Source: Deltaproteobacteria bacterium
Lineage (GTDB): Bacteria; Desulfobacterota; Desulfuromonadia; Desulfuromonadales; Geopsychrobacteraceae
NCBI GenBank assembly: GCA_024280485.1
Contig: JAJRQB010000098.1
Span: forward strand, 1 to 47,492
Direction of reading: 5' to 3'
Length of the DNA: 47,492 bases
Shown here: in pieces, positions 43,239 to 47,492 of the stretch
Layout of the letters: the number at the start of each line of letters is the position of its first letter
How positions within the stretch are numbered: position 1 is the first letter of the stretch
Notes under the pieces: generated by a model
The model's database searches: none
What the model was told of the DNA's origin: nothing
What the model saw: only the letters and a program-made list of their open reading frames with translations
Program-made: the position numbers and the translations under genes

Positions 43239-44036
43239 TCAATTTTTACGTAACCGCAGGTAAATGACCTCGTAGGTCGCCGGTATCATTCCATCCCGAC
43301 CAAATCGATTATCATAGCAGTCATACATACGTTGCATCATCTGACGTGAAGCAAATCCTCCTGGCCGTCGTCGGCTGGCATTTTGCGCGCCGATGGCCTT
43401 AAGCGAACGGAGCAGGTAAAGCACACTCGGATGCCATTCTACCTCTAAACTACTCTCCAGTAATTCAATTTCAAATTGGTCATTCAGAGATTTCTGTACC
43501 TGAATACAATCAGGAAAACCTTGACTATGCGACTGACCGCAACTGGAGGCTTCGACGTGAGAATGGCGCAATTCATAGAGGGTTTTCTCGCCAAAGAGGG
43601 CCATCACAACCTGACCGCCTGGTCTCAATACTCTGTGTAGTTCGGAAAACGCTTGTGAAAGGAGATCTACCCATTGATAGACAGAACTCGATAACACAAG
43701 ATCAAAACTGTTTCCAGCAAATGGCAGGGCCACAGCATCGGCATCAACAACAGATTGACGAGAAAAGCTTGCAGCAACCCGGCAACTCATTCCGTGAGCT
43801 AAATCTGAAAGAATCAAACTTGCATTTGAGTGCTTCTCAAGAAACATCCGGCTAAGGATTCCGGTCCCACAGCCAACTTCAAGAGTTCTGCCCTGCCCTG
43901 TAGAATCAGAAAACCGCTGCAGCAATTGTAACGCGACTGATTTTTGCACCAGCGCATAACGGTCATATTCATCGGCATGCCGGGAAAAATTGCGTCTGAC
44001 CTGATCATTTTTCAGACTATCCTCCCCCAACGTCAT
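43239..44036 (-). CDS. bioC: Malonyl-ACP O-methyltransferase BioC
   Basis: A 265-residue SAM-dependent methyltransferase. Motif I is EVGCGTGILSR, with VRRNFSRHADEYDRYALVQ near the start, typical of BioC. It methylates the free carboxyl of malonyl-ACP so the fatty acid system can extend it toward pimeloyl-ACP methyl ester. The start ATG 44036 overlaps the bioH stop (ATGA); a TTG at 44042 is possible. Last gene of the bio cluster. Confidence 0.85.
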   Translation of the reverse strand: MTLGEDSLKNDQVRRNFSRHADEYDRYALVQKSVALQLLQRFSDSTGQGRTLEVGCGTGILSRMFLEKHSNASLILSDLAHGMSCRVAASFSRQSVVDADAVALPFAGNSFDLVLSSSVYQWVDLLSQAFSELHRVLRPGGQVVMALFGEKTLYELRHSHVEASSCGQSHSQGFPDCIQVQKSLNDQFEIELLESSLEVEWHPSVLYLLRSLKAIGAQNASRRRPGGFASRQMMQRMYDCYDNRFGRDGMIPATYEVIYLRLRKN

Positions 44037-44845
44037 CGGCAAAACTCACAAACTAAACGTGCCGACAGTTCAGGACAGCTTAGAAATGGAGCGTGACCAA
44101 TCCCGGGAAGAGAAACAAAACGTGCATTCGATAAGGTTTGAGATAAGTACTGGCCAGCTGCATGCGGGATAATTTCATCGTTTTCGCCATGAATCACCAG
44201 GGTTTGTTGATCAATCGAATGCAAGAGTGGTCGAAGATCTTCCTGCCCGAGAATACCAAGGGTCGAAAGAGCTACAGCAGGATCAGGTAAACCAACCGAC
44301 CTGACCGCAAACTGAATAATTTCTCGACGTCGTTCCACTGCCAATGTTTCTCCCTTAAACTGTAAATCAAAAAAATTGCCCATAGTTGCCAAGTATTTAT
44401 TTTGTATTCCCCGGCGCAACATGCGTAATTCACCAGGTGGCAAACCGGCCGACCAATTTTCGCTAGTACAAAAATGGGGCGTACTCGACAACAGAACCAA
44501 GCGTTGAACCAAATCCGGAAAATCGGCTGAAAGCTGTAACGCCACCTGCCCACCAAGTGACCAACCCAGTAGATTGCTTTGTTTAATGTCGAGTTTTCCC
44601 AACCAGTCTGCCAAAATTCTGGCAATTGAAACCAGGCTGCAGGGATCAACGGGGTCAGATCCACCATGTCCTGGCAGGTCGGGAATCAAAAGACGAAAGC
44701 TGCGGGACAACAGTTCTGCTTGTTCAGCAAAGACCGCATGAGACATCGACCAGCCGTGTAACAGCACCAGTGGTGGGCCCTCTCCCAACTCCTGCCAACT
44801 TAGTTGGCCATACTTAAGTGGTAACGTTTTAAGATATTCAGGCAT
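44033..44845 (-). CDS. bioH: Pimeloyl-ACP methyl ester esterase BioH
   Basis: A 270-residue alpha/beta hydrolase. It shows the oxyanion block LLHGWSMSHAVF, nucleophile GWSLGG (Ser near 92), a DEIIPHAAGQ Asp region near 215 and the GIGHAPFLSCP His near 250. These blocks agree with BioH, which removes the methyl group at the end of the BioC route. The gene overlaps bioF by eight bases and bioC by four, so the set is tightly cotranslated. Confidence 0.87.
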   Translation of the reverse strand: MPEYLKTLPLKYGQLSWQELGEGPPLVLLHGWSMSHAVFAEQAELLSRSFRLLIPDLPGHGGSDPVDPCSLVSIARILADWLGKLDIKQSNLLGWSLGGQVALQLSADFPDLVQRLVLLSSTPHFCTSENWSAGLPPGELRMLRRGIQNKYLATMGNFFDLQFKGETLAVERRREIIQFAVRSVGLPDPAVALSTLGILGQEDLRPLLHSIDQQTLVIHGENDEIIPHAAGQYLSQTLSNARFVSLPGIGHAPFLSCPELSARLVCEFCR

Positions 44846-46022
44846 CCTGAAGATTCAGTTCAGCTAAAACAGCAATAATTTTATCAGCGGCAGCGACAAT
44901 CTCTTGCGGATCATGATCGGCCATTAAAGTCGCACGTAAACGACAGGCGCCAGACGGGACTGTCGGTGGCCGAATCCCGCTTAAACAAATTCCACGCTCA
45001 AACAGTGACGCTGCTGCTTTCATCGTCGGCGCCGGATTTCTTGTCAGAACTGGGACAATCTGAGTAGTGCTTCCACAGAGATCAAGACCAGCCTGCTCTA
45101 AACAACCAACGAACAGATGACGATTTTTCTCCAAGCGTTCCCGTCTTATCCGCCCCTCCTCGCTGTTAACCAGCTGTAAAGCTGCGCAATTGGTAGCGAC
45201 AACACCTGGTGGCAAACTGGTTGAAAATATAAAGGCCCGCGAACGATTAATCAGCACGTCAATGACCGAACGGGACGCGGCCAGATAAGCACCAAAACTC
45301 CCAAAGGCTTTGCCGAAGGTCCCCATCTGCAGATCAATTTTTCCGAGACAGCCAAAATGTTCAGCCGTGCCGCGACCACCGGCACCCAACACGCCACCAC
45401 CATGAGCATCATCAACCATCAACCAGGCATCAAAACGCTCTTTTAACTCAACAAGGCGATCGAGTGGCGCCATATCACCATCCATACTGAATACTCCATC
45501 AGTGACAATGAGCCAGCGCCCGGTACGCAACTTAAAGGCATTAGTCAACATCTGCTCCAAGGCGACCATATCATTATGGGGATAAATACTGATCTTCGCT
45601 CCTGAAAGACGGCAACCATCAACAATTGAAGCATGGTTCAGAGCATCCGAGAAGACTCTATCCTCAGGACCGATCAATCCCTGAATGATTCCATTGTTGG
45701 CGGCATAGCCTGTATTAAACAGCAGCGCGGCCTCAGTCCCTTTGAACTCCGCAATCTCCTCTTCTAAACGATGATGTAGACTCATACTTCCTGAGACCAG
45801 ACGACTGGCGCCTGAACCAACACCGAAATCACGAGTTGCACAACAAGCTGCCTCAACAAGTGCCGGATGAGATGCCAGACCAAGATAGTTATTCGAACAG
45901 AGCAGCAACTGATCTTTACCAGCTATCTGCACATGAGGTCCTTGAGCAGATTCAACTTCACGCAATGTTCGTAACATGTTTTGCTCAGACAGTGCTGCAA
46001 GTTGCTGTTTTAAACGCCGCAT
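44838..46022 (-). CDS. bioF: 8-amino-7-oxononanoate synthase BioF
   Basis: A 394-residue PLP enzyme that joins L-alanine with the pimeloyl thioester. The PLP lysine is in MGTFGKAFGSFGAYL; other blocks are LLCSNNYLGLASHP, GSGASRLVSGSMSLHHRLEEEIAEF, VDDAHGGGVLG and IRPPTVPSG. The start ATG 46022 overlaps the bioW stop by 13 bases; a TTG at 46028 is less likely. Confidence 0.93.
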   Translation of the reverse strand: MRRLKQQLAALSEQNMLRTLREVESAQGPHVQIAGKDQLLLCSNNYLGLASHPALVEAACCATRDFGVGSGASRLVSGSMSLHHRLEEEIAEFKGTEAALLFNTGYAANNGIIQGLIGPEDRVFSDALNHASIVDGCRLSGAKISIYPHNDMVALEQMLTNAFKLRTGRWLIVTDGVFSMDGDMAPLDRLVELKERFDAWLMVDDAHGGGVLGAGGRGTAEHFGCLGKIDLQMGTFGKAFGSFGAYLAASRSVIDVLINRSRAFIFSTSLPPGVVATNCAALQLVNSEEGRIRRERLEKNRHLFVGCLEQAGLDLCGSTTQIVPVLTRNPAPTMKAAASLFERGICLSGIRPPTVPSGACRLRATLMADHDPQEIVAAADKIIAVLAELNLQDA

Positions 46023-46804
46023 ATGCAATGAGATTCCATGAGTGGGGGACCAAAGAGTACCGGTTCATTCTGCAACAGATCGATCAACGCATTCAGGTCG
46101 ATTGCAGGACGGACAAAAAATACTCGACCACCCATTTCGCAGCCTGATTCCTTCAGATGAGTGATACGCTGATAGCCGTTTTGAGCTGAGGCCACATAGC
46201 CGGTCAGATAATCGGGGTCGTCTGACCAGCAAAGTTCAGCAACGACTTGAGGATATAACGCAACTTTGCTCGCCAGAACCCAGGCTTCAATAATTCGTGG
46301 GTTCGTGAGTGTTTGTGCTTTGAGAAATAATTCGATGGCCGAACGCGCGGCGGGATAAAGGTCCATCCGACTTACGCGCACACCGCGTGAGTGGTCAGCC
46401 TCCAATCGATCTCCACTGTCAACATTAATCAACGCCGCACCGCGCATCACCCCACCACTGGCTGATGGGCCAGTAGCAAGCAGTGATATCGCATTGCGCA
46501 CTATTAAAGGATCAATATCCAGCATTTCAAGTAATTTGTGGGCACGGTCTCGCCCTTGAATATAATTATCAACCTCAAAGCTCGTAAATTTTAGCAAAGA
46601 GTGCTTCCGAACCTGTTCTAGTTTCAAAGATTGTACGGTTAATGAAATATGCTCTGCAGCGCCGCGCGGATGTGAAAGCGCACGCTGAAGCATGGCTGAG
46701 GCAGCCTCTTCAAGCTGAGAAAAACCGAGCAACCGTTCAGCACCCGAAATATGTTTTTGATCTCGACTGGAGTGCATTCTAAGGCTGTATATTTCTTGTG
46801 ACAT
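46010..46804 (-). CDS. bioW: 6-carboxyhexanoate-CoA ligase BioW
   Basis: A 264-residue ligase that makes pimeloyl-CoA from free pimelate. It has the family blocks YSLRMHSSRDQKHISGAERLL at the start, GGVMRGAALI, the run HSRGVRVSRMDLYP, AWVLASKVALYPQVVAELCWS and SDDPDYLTGYVASAQNGYQRITHLKESG (split here by a few residues). The start ATG 46804 matches the family N-terminus; no good ribosome site is visible. A longer reading to 46879 adds 25 non-family residues. It is first of the bioW-F-H-C cluster. Its presence with BioC and BioH is unusual. Confidence 0.92.
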   Translation of the reverse strand: MSQEIYSLRMHSSRDQKHISGAERLLGFSQLEEAASAMLQRALSHPRGAAEHISLTVQSLKLEQVRKHSLLKFTSFEVDNYIQGRDRAHKLLEMLDIDPLIVRNAISLLATGPSASGGVMRGAALINVDSGDRLEADHSRGVRVSRMDLYPAARSAIELFLKAQTLTNPRIIEAWVLASKVALYPQVVAELCWSDDPDYLTGYVASAQNGYQRITHLKESGCEMGGRVFFVRPAIDLNALIDLLQNEPVLFGPPLMESHCICGV

Positions 46805-46940
46805 GGCGCGAAAAGTATCATGCAGCCTGCCAGCTGTCAACTCGACACCACCGCGACGGTTGACAGCATATCTCTTCACAATGTCATGGTTAACATGCTA
46901 GTTTCGCGTGCAGAATCAACCTCTGACATGCGGTTTAATT

Positions 46941-47492
46941 ATGAACAATTTGCAGCTATTCCATCTCGCTGGCATTTCTTATCTCAGCGCAGTTGTCACC
47001 TACATGATGCATTTTTTCAAACCTTCCCCCCGGCTTCATAAGATTGCATTCTCTCTTGTCCTTGCAGGGGTAACACTCCAAACGAGTTGTTTATTATGGC
47101 GCTGGAAACTGGCCGGGTTTCTCCCGGTAACAAATCTGTTTTCAACTCTATTCTTCTTCAGCTGGGCCCTTGCCTGCTGTTATATTTATTTCGACTTACG
47201 ATATAAAATAGGTGCATGTGGCCTTTTTGTAATGCTTCTCAACCTGATTTTGATAGGATTTGCTGTCAACCGCGACAGCTCCCTGCCCAAACTTATTCCG
47301 AGCCTCGATACCATCTATTTCAGTTCTCATATCATCCTGTCATTTTTGGGCTATGCCTTTTTTGCGATGGCATTTTCGCTTGGCATACTCTACCTGATCC
47401 AGCGTCTTTGTCATTCTCCGCTTTTACCCAGTGAATCTCTATTACGCAAGCTAAACGAAGAGGCAATTTTCTTAGGCTTTATCCTCTTCACC
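46941..47492 (+). CDS. CcsA/HemX-like cytochrome c assembly protein (partial)
   Basis: The frame is open from ATG 46941 to the window edge (184 codons, no stop). It has five or six membrane helices. The segment GFLPVTNLFSTLFFFSWALACCYIYFD matches the early part of CcsA/CcsB (ResC-type) and HemX proteins, where G-x-x-P-x-x-N-x-x-E/S-x-x-x-F-x-x-W is conserved. The WWD heme-handling motif would lie beyond the edge. CcsA moves heme across the membrane for c-type cytochrome maturation. Relatives of this clade often keep such a gene ahead of hemA, so a HemX role is the alternative. It is divergent from bioW. Confidence 0.75.
   Translation, partial: MNNLQLFHLAGISYLSAVVTYMMHFFKPSPRLHKIAFSLVLAGVTLQTSCLLWRWKLAGFLPVTNLFSTLFFFSWALACCYIYFDLRYKIGACGLFVMLLNLILIGFAVNRDSSLPKLIPSLDTIYFSSHIILSFLGYAFFAMAFSLGILYLIQRLCHSPLLPSESLLRKLNEEAIFLGFILFT

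Noticed and set aside
46805-46940. BirA operator between bioW and the CcsA-like gene
   Set aside because: Only one half-site-like GGTTAACA is present near 46889; no second half at the required spacing.
1-47492. CRISPR arrays, tRNA or rRNA genes
   Set aside because: I saw no regularly spaced repeats and no cloverleaf or rRNA sequence in the intergenic regions.

Overview
The window looks like chromosomal DNA of a member of the Desulfuromonadota (Desulfuromonas/Geobacter/Pelobacter-like). This is inferred from the gene mix: a CxxCH-rich small periplasmic cytochrome, a cbb3 oxidase cluster, an HDOD-GGDEF protein, several NtrB-type kinases, a B12-dependent methionine synthase, rubredoxin next to an AMMECR1 protein, and a DUF3135 protein. 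No database search was possible, so the taxonomy is provisional.

Positions 1-2650 form an accessory region. It holds the 3' end of an IS200/IS605-type transposase with its hairpin end, a small exported protein whose 3' end is made of that IS end, a higBA toxin-antitoxin pair, a DUF3135 gene, and a 244-bp palindromic MITE-like element flanked by 9-bp direct repeats. From 2684 to 7581, on the minus strand, lie an M42 aminopeptidase, a PHP phosphoesterase, miaB, a small membrane protein and an M48-like lipoprotein that lacks the catalytic Glu. AmrA and rubredoxin (7792-8533) are on the plus strand. An OmpA-type lipoprotein and a methionine synthase split into two overlapping genes occupy 8589-13501 on the minus strand.

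Positions 13814-17544 hold a probable c-di-GMP module: an MshEN-GAF protein, an unknown helical protein and an HDOD-GGDEF cyclase. argS, a YkgJ-type Cys-cluster protein and an RRM protein follow, then a second MITE-like element (20458-20644, 8-bp direct repeats). From 20764 to 27483 on the minus strand are a sigma-54 response regulator, its probable kinase, a polyprenyl diphosphate synthase and another kinase.

Positions 27571-35464 are the respiratory centre of the window: a strong promoter, then ccoN, ccoO fused to an extra cytochrome c domain, a ccoQ-like gene, a stand-alone FixP_N-type helix protein, ccoG, ccoH (fixH), ccoI, ccoS and a SafE-like membrane protein. The cytochrome part and the membrane part of subunit III are therefore encoded separately. 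A membrane-anchored XRE regulator with a Ca-binding-like loop and a small tetraheme cytochrome follow.

The rest contains a PAS histidine kinase, a convincing unannotated small RNA (about 39085-39163) with its own promoter, terminator and a C-rich anti-Shine-Dalgarno loop, a CBS-type family II pyrophosphatase, a DUF3108 protein, a Na/Ca exchanger, an ArsR regulator, a compact bioW-bioF-bioH-bioC cluster that encodes two different routes to the pimeloyl precursor, and the start of a CcsA-type cytochrome assembly gene running off the right edge.
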